From NCBI GenBank assembly GCA_019637685.1, contig JAHBVF010000009.1:1-64000 (forward strand): a stretch of 64,000 nt of DNA, given 5' to 3'. The notes under the pieces are model-generated. The model worked only from the letters and a program-made list of their open reading frames with translations. It was not told where the DNA came from and searched no databases. The stretch comes from Caldilineaceae bacterium (GTDB lineage: Bacteria; Chloroflexota; Anaerolineae; Caldilineales; Caldilineaceae). The position numbers and the translations under genes were made by a program. Positions 16,624 to 25,867 of this stretch are shown piece by piece (position 1 is the stretch's first letter; each line of letters opens with the position of its first letter).

Positions 16624-17682
16624 ATGAAACAGGTACTACAAGACTCAAAGACAGCCACGTCAACCGTCACATTCTGGGGATTGGTCTGTGTGATCGCCGC
16701 CGCGCTGATTATCACCAGCGGCTGTGTCCCGCTGCGCGCAGTGAGCGAGCCTCTGTCCACTGGAATGCAGGCCGTCCAGCTGCCTGGCCAGGCCCAGGCC
16801 TATATCGATATGAGCCGGAAGTCTCTGTCAAAACAGTTGCACATTGACATCAGCCAGATTGATCTTGTCAGTGTCACCGAACCCGCCCAGGAAGAGGGTA
16901 TCTATGTTGTTGAGCTGGCAGTCGACGGCCAGACATACCAGTATCACGGCCAGAATCAGCAAGCCACGCTGGTGTCCAAACCTTTATCCCCAGCGACCAG
17001 CACGACCTCATCGGTCGATGGCGGTATGCCACAGGTGACGCTTGACCTGGGGAACGATGTGGCGACTGCCGTCACACAGCGGACGATTCCGGCTGTGGAG
17101 GCAACTGACCAAACGCCATACTGGGCATTGCTGCCCCAACACGTCGAGGTGGCATTCACCGACTATGCCCAGCCGAACTCTGTGCAGATGCCCAATATCT
17201 ATGTCTATCCTGTGGCCGAACTCAGGGAGATGAACCAGACGGGCGCGGACCAGGTGGACCAACTGACGGAGTTGCTGAACACGAAGCCGGATTTGGCGAA
17301 GCTCAAGCCGCTGCCCTTCCTGCCTCTTTTCAACGCCCAGTCCATGTTCAACGTCCAGGCGCAGTACATGGACTTTGCCAACGGCAGCGGCATTCGGTAT
17401 CTGACCCAGTTTGGCCAGGCTGCCGGTCCAGTCACCAACGAGGAGATGTTCTATACATTCCAGGGCTTGACCGACGATGGCGCTTATTATGTGGCCGCCG
17501 TTCTCCCGATTGCCCAGTCGGATCTGCCTGCTGACACGACCAGTGCTGATACCCGCTTTGCGGATGGCTTCGAGGCCTACATTCAAGGCGTGACGGAGGG
17601 GCTGGCAGCCGCAGCGCCCAATAGCTTTGCCCCCAAACTCGAAACCCTGGACGCCATGATCCGTAGCATCGCGGTCCGCTAA
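16624..17682 (+). CDS. Predicted lipoprotein of unknown function
   Basis: 352 residues. The N-terminus has a hydrophobic helix ending ALIITSGC, a lipobox with the Cys near residue 35, so export and lipidation are predicted. The mature part is acidic and shows no recognised domain. One region (about 45-115) has a SRKSLSKQLHIDISQIDLVSVTEP...VVELAVDGQTYQY pattern like small PepSY-like folds, but this is weak. ATG 16624 has AGAGAGG upstream and gives a compact signal peptide. It is followed by a hairpin and the CPBP gene on the same strand, so both may be controlled by the MalT-like regulator just upstream. Confidence 0.6.
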   Translation: MKQVLQDSKTATSTVTFWGLVCVIAAALIITSGCVPLRAVSEPLSTGMQAVQLPGQAQAYIDMSRKSLSKQLHIDISQIDLVSVTEPAQEEGIYVVELAVDGQTYQYHGQNQQATLVSKPLSPATSTTSSVDGGMPQVTLDLGNDVATAVTQRTIPAVEATDQTPYWALLPQHVEVAFTDYAQPNSVQMPNIYVYPVAELREMNQTGADQVDQLTELLNTKPDLAKLKPLPFLPLFNAQSMFNVQAQYMDFANGSGIRYLTQFGQAAGPVTNEEMFYTFQGLTDDGAYYVAAVLPIAQSDLPADTTSADTRFADGFEAYIQGVTEGLAAAAPNSFAPKLETLDAMIRSIAVR

Positions 17683-17696
17683 AAATCATGTTCGCT

Positions 17697-17723
17697 GATG
17701 GGTCGGCAACCAGCCGACCCATC
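17697..17723 (+). other. Intergenic hairpin between lipoprotein and CPBP genes
   Basis: GATGGGTCGGC (17697-17707) pairs perfectly with GCCGACCCATC (17713-17723), 5-nt loop. No T tract follows; the ribosome site of the next gene lies 10 bp beyond. It may be an mRNA-processing, attenuating or stabilising structure. Confidence 0.6.
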
Positions 17724-17746
17724 CGTCTATGGAAGGAGTCCTCACC

Positions 17747-18931
17747 GTGAACCTTGTACCATCCGCGCTCTACATCTCTGTGGGTATTCTGGCCTACTTG
17801 CTTGTGGCGCTGGCCGCGACCGGCCTCGTCAGAAAAACCGGCGGCAATCTCAGTGAGATGGCTGGGCGCACATCCTCCAGTTCGTTGCTGATCGGTGGCG
17901 CGGCCAATGTGGTTGTCCTGGCGATCGTTCTGCTGCTGATTGCCTATCTGGACAGGTTGTCCTTCACCGCTCTGGGACTCACCCTTTCTGGGCATGACAG
18001 CTTCTTTGTCCTGATTGCTGCCGTCGCCACCCCCCTGTTGGCTATGGGTTTCGCCAGATGGCGGCAGCGAGGCCAGCCGCCCAAGGCCGCAAATCCGCCG
18101 TCCGCAAAGGCCAGGGGAAGCGGTCAATTGATCGTTGGCGCATTGGTTTTGCTCGTCGTTGCCGTTCAGGAAGAGGTGCTTTACCGAGGGTACATCACAT
18201 TGAATCTGGCCCAACTCAGCGTAGGCTGGATTCTCGTTGTCAGCACTGGCATCTTTGTCGTCATTCACTTCTTCACCAATCGTGTCGGCCTGTACCAGAT
18301 CGTCAGTTGGACGGCCTCGGGGCTGGTGCTGGCCGCGGCCTACTTGGCCTCTGGGTCAATTTGGGTGCCCATCCTTCTGCATCTGGCAACGGACCTGACC
18401 AACGTGCTGGTTTTCGACATCACCGGGCAGCAAACTGCCCCAGGGGAGGGTACGAGAATATCGGGGCGAGATCGGGCCGTTTTCCGAGTCGTATACGGTG
18501 TGCTGATTCTGTTGTTGCTGACCGCTGTCTATCCCGCGATCCGTACGCCTACTTTTTTTGGCAACAGATCCTGGGCGTCTGAAGTGGGTCAACCGTCTGT
18601 CCCTGTCGGCAATTTGAGCGTCACGGGGGTGCAGATCAGCCGCGCACAGGTGCAGGTGAGCGGACAGACCACACTCCCCCAAGGAGTCTGCATCCGCACC
18701 CAACTGGCTGTTGATGATCGACTCGCGCCCTGGTGGCCTTCAGACCGATGCGCCAATACAAGTGCAGGCCGATGGGAACTCGTTGTTGATCTGGGGCAAG
18801 GGGATGCACCGGCGGAGTTTGACAGGGATCGAACGTATGCTGTCCGCGCCCTGGCCGACGGTGAGCCTGGGGTTGAGTCGCAGCCCTTTGTCTTCGATGT
18901 GGCTGGCCCGCCGCCACCCACGCCAGAGTGA
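17747..18931 (+). CDS. CPBP family intramembrane metalloprotease
   Basis: 394 residues. CPBP (Abi/CAAX) proteins are multi-span proteases or peptidase-like proteins. The catalytic blocks are visible: QEEVLYRGYI near 145-155 with the Glu-Glu and Arg, VVIHFFTN near 180, and HLATDLTNV near 210, set within about seven hydrophobic helices. After residue 265 an extra C-terminal part of about 130 residues, one membrane helix then a probable exported beta domain with two Cys pairs, is unusual for the family. GTG 17747 is preferred to ATG 17729 because the sequence at the ATG (GGAAGGAG) is the ribosome-binding site for the GTG. Substrate unknown. Confidence 0.82.
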   Translation: MNLVPSALYISVGILAYLLVALAATGLVRKTGGNLSEMAGRTSSSSLLIGGAANVVVLAIVLLLIAYLDRLSFTALGLTLSGHDSFFVLIAAVATPLLAMGFARWRQRGQPPKAANPPSAKARGSGQLIVGALVLLVVAVQEEVLYRGYITLNLAQLSVGWILVVSTGIFVVIHFFTNRVGLYQIVSWTASGLVLAAAYLASGSIWVPILLHLATDLTNVLVFDITGQQTAPGEGTRISGRDRAVFRVVYGVLILLLLTAVYPAIRTPTFFGNRSWASEVGQPSVPVGNLSVTGVQISRAQVQVSGQTTLPQGVCIRTQLAVDDRLAPWWPSDRCANTSAGRWELVVDLGQGDAPAEFDRDRTYAVRALADGEPGVESQPFVFDVAGPPPPTPE

Positions 18932-19099
18932 TCCTGCCCGCCAACTCCCTCGTCTGCCTCTTTCGGGGGAGATGCATCTCCCCCCAGAAAATTCCCCCCA
19001 TAGAGGGACGACAGTGCCCCGTCCGCTTGCTATATTTGGGACACAGCCACCCGACATCCTCAGCAAGAGCGTCGGGCTATCAAAAGGGAGGGAACTGAT

Positions 19100-19282
19100 A
19101 TGAATACCGTCTACATGGAATACAAGATTCAGAAGATGCGACATGAAGAGTTCATTGAGTTGGCCGAGCGAGAGATGTTGGCCAAAGCGCTGAAGCCGAA
19201 AAGCCAGAGCTTTTTCCACAAGATTCTGGCCAGCGTCGGGATCAAAAACGGGTCTAGCAGCCTGTCGGAGAGAGATGTGTGA
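19100..19282 (+). pseudogene. Small gene interrupted by an insertion sequence
   Basis: A small reading frame with a good ribosome site (GGGAGGG) begins at 19100: basic, helical, rich in Lys/Glu (MEYKIQKMRHEEFIELAERE). The IS1182-type element inserted after residue 52, so the present product has eight foreign residues (ending SERDV). If the IS and one CTAG copy are removed, the frame continues through 20819-20861 for 15 more residues and stops at TGA 20862-20864, giving a 67-residue protein. No function is recognised; the upstream leader shares a 16-mer with that of the lipoprotein gene. Confidence 0.6.
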
Positions 19283-20814
19283 GAGCCTCAAAAATGAGGC
19301 GGAAGTGGCAAAAGAGGCTGAAAAAGGGCCTCAAAAAGGGAGAAAGCGTGTAATTGACTGGAAAGAGGTAGCGTACTCCTATCAGCAGGCGCGGCGAAGC
19401 GAAGTGCCTATTGAGGCATAAGCAGATGAAGACGTTTGAGATTGAAAGCCAGACAGACCAGCGACCATTCGCCAGCAGCAGGCAGCAAGCCGCGTAGGGA
19501 GAATTGACGGAAACCCAAGACCTCTTTGATGATACCAATTACAGGTTCAACGGTAGATTTGCGCAAAGCATAGATGGCATGACCAATTTCGGTACGCAGT
19601 TTGTAAGCCATTTTTTCAGTGGGAGAAGCATCAGCCGACGGAGGGGTGGGGGCACCTGCGAGCAGGCTGGCCACATCCCGCTGATGAGAATCACGTCCGA
19701 TGGCGATGTAAGGGTCAATGTTGCGCTCTTCCAGGAAGCGGATGTTGGCCTCGCTAAAGAAGCCCGTGTCCAGTGCAGCCGCTTGGGGATGGCCCAGTTT
19801 GGGTGAAAGTGCATTCACAGTCGGTTTGACTTCCTGCTTGTCGTTGGGATGGTTGGATAGGGATGTGGCGACGATAAGCATACTGTTCTGGGTGACAGCC
19901 GCCTGCACATTGTAATGTTGGTCAAATCCTTCATCCGTGCTGTTCTTCATGATGCGGGAATCGGGATCGGTGAAGTTGTATTGGTCCTGGTCTCGGGGGC
20001 CAGGTGTAGGCGCTTTGGGTTCACGGCCACCGGATTTGCGCTTGGTTTTGCGAGCCTTTTCTTCTCGCTTGCGCATTTTGGCCTCATATTCCGCCAGTTC
20101 GTTGGCATAGCGCTGCCTGGCTCTCTCTTGCAACACGCTTTTGGCCTTGCTCAGGTTTTCTAAATGTGTCTGACGCAGGGCAATCTCGTCCTGGATAACC
20201 AAGTTTTCCGGCAAGTTCACTTCGCCTTGGTCAGCACCTTCGGCCAAATCGAACAACTGGGCCACCTGCTCACGCAGTTTTTCTTCCAGTTCGAGTAGTC
20301 GTTTATGGCTGACCGCATGACTCTTGGACGCATCCGCATGGATTTTGCTGCCATCTATGCTCAGGTTGCCCATCTTCAGTACACCGGCTGCTTGTGCCAG
20401 CAGCAATACTTGCACAAACAATTCCTGGATTTCCGGCAGAAAGTTCTTGCGAAAAGTGGCTATCGTATCATGATCCGGATGCAGCCCACCCGCCACATAC
20501 CGAAATGGGATACTTTCCTGGATGGCTCCTTCTATTTTGCGCGAACTGAAGATGCCCGTCGCATACCCATAGAACAACAGCCCCAACAACACTTCCGGGG
20601 CCAGGGGTTTACCACCCCTTTCTCCATATTTGGCATAAATATTACTTACATCCAGCTGGCTGACTATCGCTACCACAAACCGGGCCAGATGTCCCGTCGG
20701 CAACGCATCCCCCAACCGGATTGTCTCGTTCAATGTCGCTTCGTAATTTGGACTCGTGAATTGTCTGCTCATCCCATCAGTTTACCATTGGTCTCTTGTC
20801 TCTCCGACAAGCTG
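19258..20814 (-). mobile_element. Intact IS1182-type insertion sequence
   Basis: 1557-bp element. The terminal inverted repeats are CAGCCTGTCGGAGAGA at the left and TCTCTCCGACAAGCTG at the right (one mismatch). It is flanked by CTAG on both sides (19254-19257 and 20815-20818), a 4-bp target duplication. It contains one complete transposase gene, so it may be active, and it splits a small gene that reads through the target site. Confidence 0.92.
19408..20772 (-). CDS. tnp: IS1182 family transposase
   Basis: 454 residues, full length. N-terminal domain LARFVVAIVSQLDVSNIYAKYGERGGKPLAPEVLLGLLFYGYATG, then the DDE catalytic blocks: LSIDGSKIHADASKS (first Asp, near 130-145), ALDTGFFSEANIRFLEE (second Asp, near 340) and KSTVEPVIGIIKEVLGFRQFSLRG (Glu, near 415). 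A charged coiled region with TPGPRDQDQYNFTDPDSRIMKNSTDEGFDQHYNVQ in the middle is typical of the family. It cuts and pastes the element by DDE chemistry. No frameshift or stop was seen. Confidence 0.95.
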   Translation of the reverse strand: MSRQFTSPNYEATLNETIRLGDALPTGHLARFVVAIVSQLDVSNIYAKYGERGGKPLAPEVLLGLLFYGYATGIFSSRKIEGAIQESIPFRYVAGGLHPDHDTIATFRKNFLPEIQELFVQVLLLAQAAGVLKMGNLSIDGSKIHADASKSHAVSHKRLLELEEKLREQVAQLFDLAEGADQGEVNLPENLVIQDEIALRQTHLENLSKAKSVLQERARQRYANELAEYEAKMRKREEKARKTKRKSGGREPKAPTPGPRDQDQYNFTDPDSRIMKNSTDEGFDQHYNVQAAVTQNSMLIVATSLSNHPNDKQEVKPTVNALSPKLGHPQAAALDTGFFSEANIRFLEERNIDPYIAIGRDSHQRDVASLLAGAPTPPSADASPTEKMAYKLRTEIGHAIYALRKSTVEPVIGIIKEVLGFRQFSLRGLLPAAGEWSLVCLAFNLKRLHLLMPQ

Positions 20815-20873
20815 CTAGGACACAGCCAGACTTTTCGCCGAGGGTGCTCAGAAACGCGGCATGACCACCTGAT

Positions 20874-20914
20874 CTGGACAATCGCCCCAACCGTCTGTTG
20901 GGGCGACTGTCCAG
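20874..20914 (+). other. Hairpin upstream of alpha/beta hydrolase gene
   Basis: CTGGACAATCGCCCCAAC (20874-20891) pairs with 20897-20914 over 18 positions with one mismatch, 5-nt loop. It lies immediately after the stop of the IS-split small gene and 48 bp before the next start; no T tract follows. Confidence 0.6.
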
Positions 20915-20961
20915 CAACGGGATACGTTCGGTGCAGCATGGGTATTGATTGAGAGGAAAAG

Positions 20962-22044
20962 ATGAGTGAGATGGCTTTTGAAGACAGCACATTTGCCCAA
21001 CAGACTTCCATTTCTCAGAGGAAAGGGAGCAGTTTCCGGCGCGTACTGCGCTGGATGGGACGTAGCCTTTTGCTGCTCGCCGGTCTCTTCCTGCTGCTCT
21101 TTGTTTACAATCAGATTGCTTCTGTCTCGGCCGCCCGCCGCTTTCCGGCACCGGGTGAGATGGTTGATGTGGGCGGCCACGCGATGCATCTCACTTGCAT
21201 AGGCCAAGGATCGCCCACTGTCCTCGTCGAGGCTGGCAGCGGCAGTTGGTCGCTGGATTGGCGTTCGGTCCAGGAGCAGATGGCCGAAATCACTCGGGTA
21301 TGCACCTATGACCGTGCCGGCTATGGCTGGAGCGAGGCCGGCCCTCGACCGCGCACGGCCAAACAGATTGCGAATGAATTGCATGGATTGGTGACGAAGG
21401 CCGACATCGAACGGCCCTTTATCCTGCTGGCTCATTCGTTCGGTGGCCTGCCCGCCCGCGTCTACGCGGATGAATACACAGATGATCTCGCCGGTCTTGT
21501 GTTGCTGGACACGCGAACCGCGACATTCTCTGCAAACCGACCGGCCGAAATGGCTGCGGTTGAAGAAGCAATGCAGACACAGCAAGCGGTCTGGGGCAGC
21601 CTCCTGACTCAAACAGGGCTTATACGTTTGCTTGGCCCCATATTGGCGCCGCCCCCTGCCGGATTGCCGGAATCGCTCCATCCCATCTTCCGGGCACAAC
21701 TCAACCAGCCGAAATTTCTGCAAGCCGTCAGCGCGGAGGGGGCGATGCTGGCCCAATCAGAGCAACAGGCCAGCAAAACCGGGCCGATGGGAAACCTTCC
21801 CCTGGTCGTGGTCACCCATGATCCCCAACACATGCTGGAGATGCCTGGCTTGTCGGCCCAGGTCAACCAGGAAGCAGACATGGCATGGCAGGAAGCGCAA
21901 CGTCAACTGCTGTCGCTCTCCACAGACAGCAAACTTGTTGTGGCCAGCGGCTCAGGCCACAACATCTATCTCGAACGTCCAGCGTTGCTCGCTGAGATCA
22001 TCTATAATCTTGTCGGGAGATTCCATTCCGGGCCTGCTTCCTGA
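20962..22044 (+). CDS. Membrane-anchored alpha/beta hydrolase
   Basis: 360 residues. Residues about 28-50 are a hydrophobic helix (RSLLLLAGLFLLLFVYNQI), an anchor or signal, followed by a lipase-like alpha/beta fold: VLVEAGSGSWSLDW (oxyanion region), TYDRAGYGWSEAG, LAHSFGGLPARVYA with the nucleophile Ser (about 156), then VASGSGHNIYLERP with the catalytic His near 334. The start has GAGAGGAAAAG upstream. It is a hydrolase of the haloperoxidase/lipase superfamily with unknown substrate. The insert near 200-270 differs from most family members. Confidence 0.85.
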   Translation: MSEMAFEDSTFAQQTSISQRKGSSFRRVLRWMGRSLLLLAGLFLLLFVYNQIASVSAARRFPAPGEMVDVGGHAMHLTCIGQGSPTVLVEAGSGSWSLDWRSVQEQMAEITRVCTYDRAGYGWSEAGPRPRTAKQIANELHGLVTKADIERPFILLAHSFGGLPARVYADEYTDDLAGLVLLDTRTATFSANRPAEMAAVEEAMQTQQAVWGSLLTQTGLIRLLGPILAPPPAGLPESLHPIFRAQLNQPKFLQAVSAEGAMLAQSEQQASKTGPMGNLPLVVVTHDPQHMLEMPGLSAQVNQEADMAWQEAQRQLLSLSTDSKLVVASGSGHNIYLERPALLAEIIYNLVGRFHSGPAS

Positions 22045-22069
22045 GCCGATTGTGATGGCATAGTTTTGT

Positions 22070-22333
22070 ATGACACATGCGCAGGGCCTATTGACCCAGA
22101 GGAGAAGTCACTTGGAATCCCACGCAGCGGGAGCGATCTATGAAATTCGGATTAGAGGTCATCTAAGCGAACAGTGGGCTATCGGGTTTGACAGCATGAC
22201 CGTTCACTACGATGGCGGCGAAACCGTGCTTGTCGGGCGGATGCCAGATCAAGCAGCGCTCTTCGGAATCCTAAATCAGATACGGGATATGAGCCTTCAT
22301 CTGGTGGCACTGAGAGAAGTAATATCGCCATAA
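22070..22333 (+). CDS. Small conserved hypothetical protein
   Basis: 87 residues. The core, IYEIRIRGHLSEQWAIGFDSMTVHYDGGETVLVGRMPDQAALFGILNQIRDMSLHLVAL, resembles a family of small proteins of about 60-70 residues common in Chloroflexota and Actinobacteria whose function is not known. ATG 22070 has no clear ribosome site; a TTG at 22112 preceded by GAGGAG would give a 73-residue protein starting ESHAAGAIYEI and may be the true start. It lies 25 bp after the hydrolase gene on the same strand. Confidence 0.6.
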   Translation: MTHAQGLLTQRRSHLESHAAGAIYEIRIRGHLSEQWAIGFDSMTVHYDGGETVLVGRMPDQAALFGILNQIRDMSLHLVALREVISP

Positions 22334-22885
22334 CTGTCAAATCCTGAAATATGTTAGCGGTCTCGACTTTGGCCAATATGTGAAGAGAGAGAAAGGGGGA
22401 GGCAGAGAGAAAACCGGGTAGAATGTTGGTGTCAAAGCCACATTCGAAAGGAAGAATCTCATGCCAAGCCCCTCATCCGATATTGTACAACTGCTGAGTG
22501 CGCTTGCAATAGCCGGTAGGGGTTCAGAGTTGACTGATGAGTCCTCTACAAAAAGGTCAATTTCTCCCGCGGAGACGCGGAGTCGCAGAGAATTTCAGGA
22601 GAGAATCCTTCTTTTTATCAGTGTCTATCAGTGGCTCAAAAGGCTTTTTGCAGTAGAGTCACTGATGAATTTCTGGCGCAATATCTGATAGCGACAAATC
22701 AGAATCTTCAGCACGAGGCAGTGTCGTCTCTGTAGGTTTTGAGATTGCCGACGTACATACCCATCAGTCATTTTTCGCCATTACCCAAAAAATTGTTGTG
22801 CTAGACCTGCCAGATTTCGGAAACCTGGCAGGTCTAGCGCCGCGGGGCACTTGCAACCTTTTCGTGCCTGTGGTCAAATAGACGT
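22334..22885. other. Intergenic region with repeat fragments
   Basis: About 550 bp without a secure gene. A 75-codon open frame at 22461-22688 has AAGGAAG upstream, but its middle is repeat sequence (CGCGGAGACGCGGAGTCGCAGAGAA, 22568-22592), so it is probably not a real gene. A palindromic repeat lies at 22800-22838, just before the xseA leader. Confidence 0.5.
22800..22838. repeat. Palindromic repeat, ACCTGCCAG family, copy 1
   Basis: GCTAGACCTGCCAG (22800-22813) pairs perfectly with CTGGCAGGTCTAGC (22825-22838); an inner TTTC/GAAA extends the stem. A second copy of the same core lies inside a coding region at 32259-32292. Confidence 0.8.
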
Positions 22886-24097
22886 ATGAACCCAATCACT
22901 ATTTCTGCCGTCACAACCCATATTGTCAATCTTTTTGAAGGCGACGAACGCCTGCGGGATGTCTGGCTGCTGGGCGAGGTGAGCAACTGGAAGAAAGCGG
23001 CCAGCGGCCACATCTATTTCAGCCTGAAGGATGCCGGGGCCAGTCTGAGCGGGGTGATGTGGAAGGGCAATGCCTTCCGCCACACCTGGCTGCCCAGAGA
23101 AGGGGATCAGGTGATGGCCCACGGCTATGTGGGCGTCTACCCGGAGCGGGGCAGCTATCAGTTCTACGCCGACGAAATCCGACCCGCGGGGCGGGGCCAG
23201 CTCTATGCCCAGTTCGAGGCGTTGAAGGGGAAACTCGCGGCCGAAGGACTCTTTGACGCTGAGAGCAAACGGCCCATTCCAGCCCAGGCCCGGCGTTTGG
23301 GCGTTGTCACCAGCCCCGGCGCGGCCGCGCTGCGGGATGTGCTGCGGGTGCTCTCCCAGCGCTGGCCGCTGGTCGAGGTGATTCTCTTTCCCACGCTGGT
23401 CCAGGGCAACGACGCGCCGGGCCAGATTGTGGCCGCGCTGGAAGCTGCCAGCCGTTTTGGCAACACCGGCAGCCTCTTCGACGGCGAGCCGCTGGATACG
23501 ATTCTGCTGGTGCGGGGCGGCGGCAGCATCGAGGACCTGTGGGCCTTCAACGACGAGGGCGTGGCGCGAGCCGTGGCAGCCAGCCGCGTGCCCGTCATCG
23601 TCGGTGTGGGCCACGAGACAGACTTTACAATTGTGGATTTTGTGGCGGACCTGCGCGCGCCCACCCCTTCCGCGGCCGCGGCCGCGGCTGTGCCCGACCG
23701 CTGGGAAATGATCGAACAGTTGCAGGCTGTCCAGTTCGGACTGGTGCAGCGGGCCGATGTGGAGATCAACCGGGCGTGGGAACGGCTGGAGACACTCCGA
23801 TCCCGCCTGCACCGGGCCTCGCCCCAGCGCCAGATCGACCTGGCCCGTCAGCGGCTGGTGGAGCGGGAGGAGCGGCTGCACGGGCAGATGGCCCAACGCT
23901 TGACCGCCCTGAAAGAACGGCTGGCTTTTGGGCAAGTGCGGCTGGAAAGCCTGAACCCCACGGCTGTGCTGGGCCGGGGCTACAGTATTGTGCAAAATGT
24001 GGATGGGGCAGTGGTCACCGGGCCAGCGGGCGCGGCTGTGGGTGATTCTCTGCGCGTGCGCGGCGCGGGCGGGGAATACAACGTGCGCCGGGAGTAG
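22886..24097 (+). CDS. xseA: Exodeoxyribonuclease VII large subunit
   Basis: 403 residues, typical of XseA. The N-terminal OB-fold ([46 protein letters not shown]) binds DNA, followed by the catalytic region ([82 protein letters not shown]), and a C-terminal coiled coil with ...[14 protein letters not shown]. With XseB it degrades single-stranded DNA in repair. No xseB gene is directly adjacent. The TIR gene begins 35 bp after the stop on the same strand, so the two may be cotranscribed. Confidence 0.95.
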   Translation: MNPITISAVTTHIVNLFEGDERLRDVWLLGEVSNWKKAASGHIYFSLKDAGASLSGVMWKGNAFRHTWLPREGDQVMAHGYVGVYPERGSYQFYADEIRPAGRGQLYAQFEALKGKLAAEGLFDAESKRPIPAQARRLGVVTSPGAAALRDVLRVLSQRWPLVEVILFPTLVQGNDAPGQIVAALEAASRFGNTGSLFDGEPLDTILLVRGGGSIEDLWAFNDEGVARAVAASRVPVIVGVGHETDFTIVDFVADLRAPTPSAAAAAAVPDRWEMIEQLQAVQFGLVQRADVEINRAWERLETLRSRLHRASPQRQIDLARQRLVEREERLHGQMAQRLTALKERLAFGQVRLESLNPTAVLGRGYSIVQNVDGAVVTGPAGAAVGDSLRVRGAGGEYNVRRE

Positions 24098-24132
24098 CGC
24101 CAGGAATAGTGTGCGTGGTGAAGGGCAAGACG

Positions 24133-25794
24133 ATGGCTGAAGAACAGAAAGTGCGCTACGACGCCGATGCTGTGTTTATCAGCTATAGCCCGGAGGACAT
24201 CGACTGGGCAGAGGACGAGCTACGCCCGCGTTTGGAAGCATCGGGCGTCAAAGTCATCACCGGCGAAAATCTGACCGGCGGCGTAACCGTCTCCCTGAAC
24301 CGGGAACGGGCCATTGCCGACACCCGCCGCACGATTGTTGTGCTGTCGCCCGAATGGGTGGCCAATAGTTGGAACAGCTTCGAAGCGGATATGCTGCTCC
24401 ATCTGGACCCCGCTGCTGTCAAACGCAAATTGCTGCCTGTTCTCCTGCGCAAAACCGAAATCCCCCCTCGTATCGCCCGCCTGACTATCCGTGACTTGAC
24501 CGACAAAAAGCGCTACGCATCCCGGCTGGCCCAACTGATCCGGGATGTGGAAGATGCCGTGCCATTGCCGCCGCCAGACGCCTTTCCCAACCGCTGGGAA
24601 TGGTATTGGCGGCAGGCTCGTCGGCGGGGGGTGACGGCAAAACGGGGCGCAGCCGTCGCGATTGGCTTTCTGCTCCTGCTGCTCATCGCCGCTCAAATTT
24701 GGCCCTTTCAGCCCAGGGAGGTCTGGCTGGAACAGGAAAGTGTGCCCGGCCTGGCAGTACTTCACAACACCGGCGAAATGCTGGTGGCCGGTGCGCGGCA
24801 CGGCGGGGATGACTGCCCGACAGGCGATGTCTACCGGGGGCTGGCCTTCCGTCCCTTGCAGCCGGAAAGCCGTTGGCAGCCCAGCCGCGTGCCCGACGAT
24901 CTGCTCTGTGTGCGAGCGCTGGGCAGCCTGACCAATATTGTAGATATTGGTTCCCACCGGGATGAACCGTCGGTTGTCTACGCGCTCACAGCCCAAAAGG
25001 GAATCGCTGTCAGTCTGGACGGCGGTGTTTCGTATCAGCTTTTCAGCGCCGCGGACAGAGAGCTTGCGGGCAACAACGAGCCGGAATTTCTGGCCGTAGG
25101 AGGCAGCGCAGAATCGCCTGTTCTCTGGGTGGCCGGGAGAAACGAAGGGCTGTGGCGGGTGAACGGAACTCACTGGCAAGCGGTCGGTGGAGACGACGCC
25201 TGCCCCCTGCCTGCGGGGGCCGCGGTGGATTCGTTGCTCGTCGATGGCGGGAGGCTGCTGGCCGGGACTGTGCGCCAAGGGTTGTGGCTGATTGAGGGGG
25301 CACGCTGCACACGAGTGGATGCAGCAGACACGGGCGACCGCTGGGAGTACGACCAGTTGGCCGTGGCTTCGGAGAGCCAGAATCGCTATGTGGCGGTGGT
25401 TCGCGACAGGGAAGAAGAGGCACAATTCCGGCTGGTGGTGCTCTGCCCGCTGACCAATGACTGCGAGACGCTGCCCTGGCCCCACAGCCAGCCCCTGTGG
25501 CAAGACAACAGCCCGGTGGAAAGTCTGCTGGTTCGGCCCGAACCAGCCGGGCAGGTCACGTGGGTGTTGGCGGACCAGCAAGGGCGTGTGGTGACGGGTG
25601 ATCTCAACGGCATTACCAAACGCTACCCGCGCATCACCCGCTGTCTGCTCACCTGTGCAATGGGGCTGGCCTGGCTGCCAGATGGGGCGCTTTATCTGCT
25701 GGCTGATCCCCGCTCTCTGCGCACCCGGCAATTGACTGAAGGCCGCTTTTACACCTACGAACGAGGAGACTGGTACCGCCGCATCTGGCCCTGA
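24133..25794 (+). CDS. TIR domain--transmembrane--beta-propeller-like protein
   Basis: 553 residues in three parts. Residues 10-140 form a TIR domain of the bacterial TIR-2 type: ADAVFISYSPEDIDWAE, ADTRRTIVVLSPEWVANSWNSFEADMLLHL. The Glu of the active TIR NADase motif (W-x-x-x-E; E84) is present. A single transmembrane helix lies at about 173-190, preceded by Arg-rich residues, predicting cytoplasmic TIR and an exported C-terminal part. Residues 195-553 show repeated sheet-like units with GLW and LDGGVSYQLF segments, probably a beta propeller. The start ATG 24133 matches the MAEE start of the next large gene. TIR proteins consume NAD in immunity or signal; the role here is inferred only. It lies between xseA and the peptidase gene. 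Confidence 0.75.
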   Translation: MAEEQKVRYDADAVFISYSPEDIDWAEDELRPRLEASGVKVITGENLTGGVTVSLNRERAIADTRRTIVVLSPEWVANSWNSFEADMLLHLDPAAVKRKLLPVLLRKTEIPPRIARLTIRDLTDKKRYASRLAQLIRDVEDAVPLPPPDAFPNRWEWYWRQARRRGVTAKRGAAVAIGFLLLLLIAAQIWPFQPREVWLEQESVPGLAVLHNTGEMLVAGARHGGDDCPTGDVYRGLAFRPLQPESRWQPSRVPDDLLCVRALGSLTNIVDIGSHRDEPSVVYALTAQKGIAVSLDGGVSYQLFSAADRELAGNNEPEFLAVGGSAESPVLWVAGRNEGLWRVNGTHWQAVGGDDACPLPAGAAVDSLLVDGGRLLAGTVRQGLWLIEGARCTRVDAADTGDRWEYDQLAVASESQNRYVAVVRDREEEAQFRLVVLCPLTNDCETLPWPHSQPLWQDNSPVESLLVRPEPAGQVTWVLADQQGRVVTGDLNGITKRYPRITRCLLTCAMGLAWLPDGALYLLADPRSLRTRQLTEGRFYTYERGDWYRRIWP

Positions 25795-25807
25795 TCTGAC
25801 AGTGGCC

Positions 25808-25846
25808 GCTGACCCAAATCGCTGACCCAAATCGCTGACAATAGTC
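25808..25846. repeat. Tandem 13-mer repeat between TIR and peptidase genes
   Basis: GCTGACCCAAATC occurs twice in tandem (25808-25833), followed by a third imperfect copy GCTGACAATAGTC to 25846. It resembles the short GACCGCGG-type intergenic repeats seen elsewhere in the window. Confidence 0.6.
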
Positions 25847-25867
25847 GCCGACGACCGCTGATAGGAC

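Noticed and set aside
22461-22688. 75-codon open frame with a possible ribosome site
   Set aside because: Its middle is a dispersed repeat (CGCGGAGACGCGGAG) and there is no recognisable domain; listed only within the intergenic entry.
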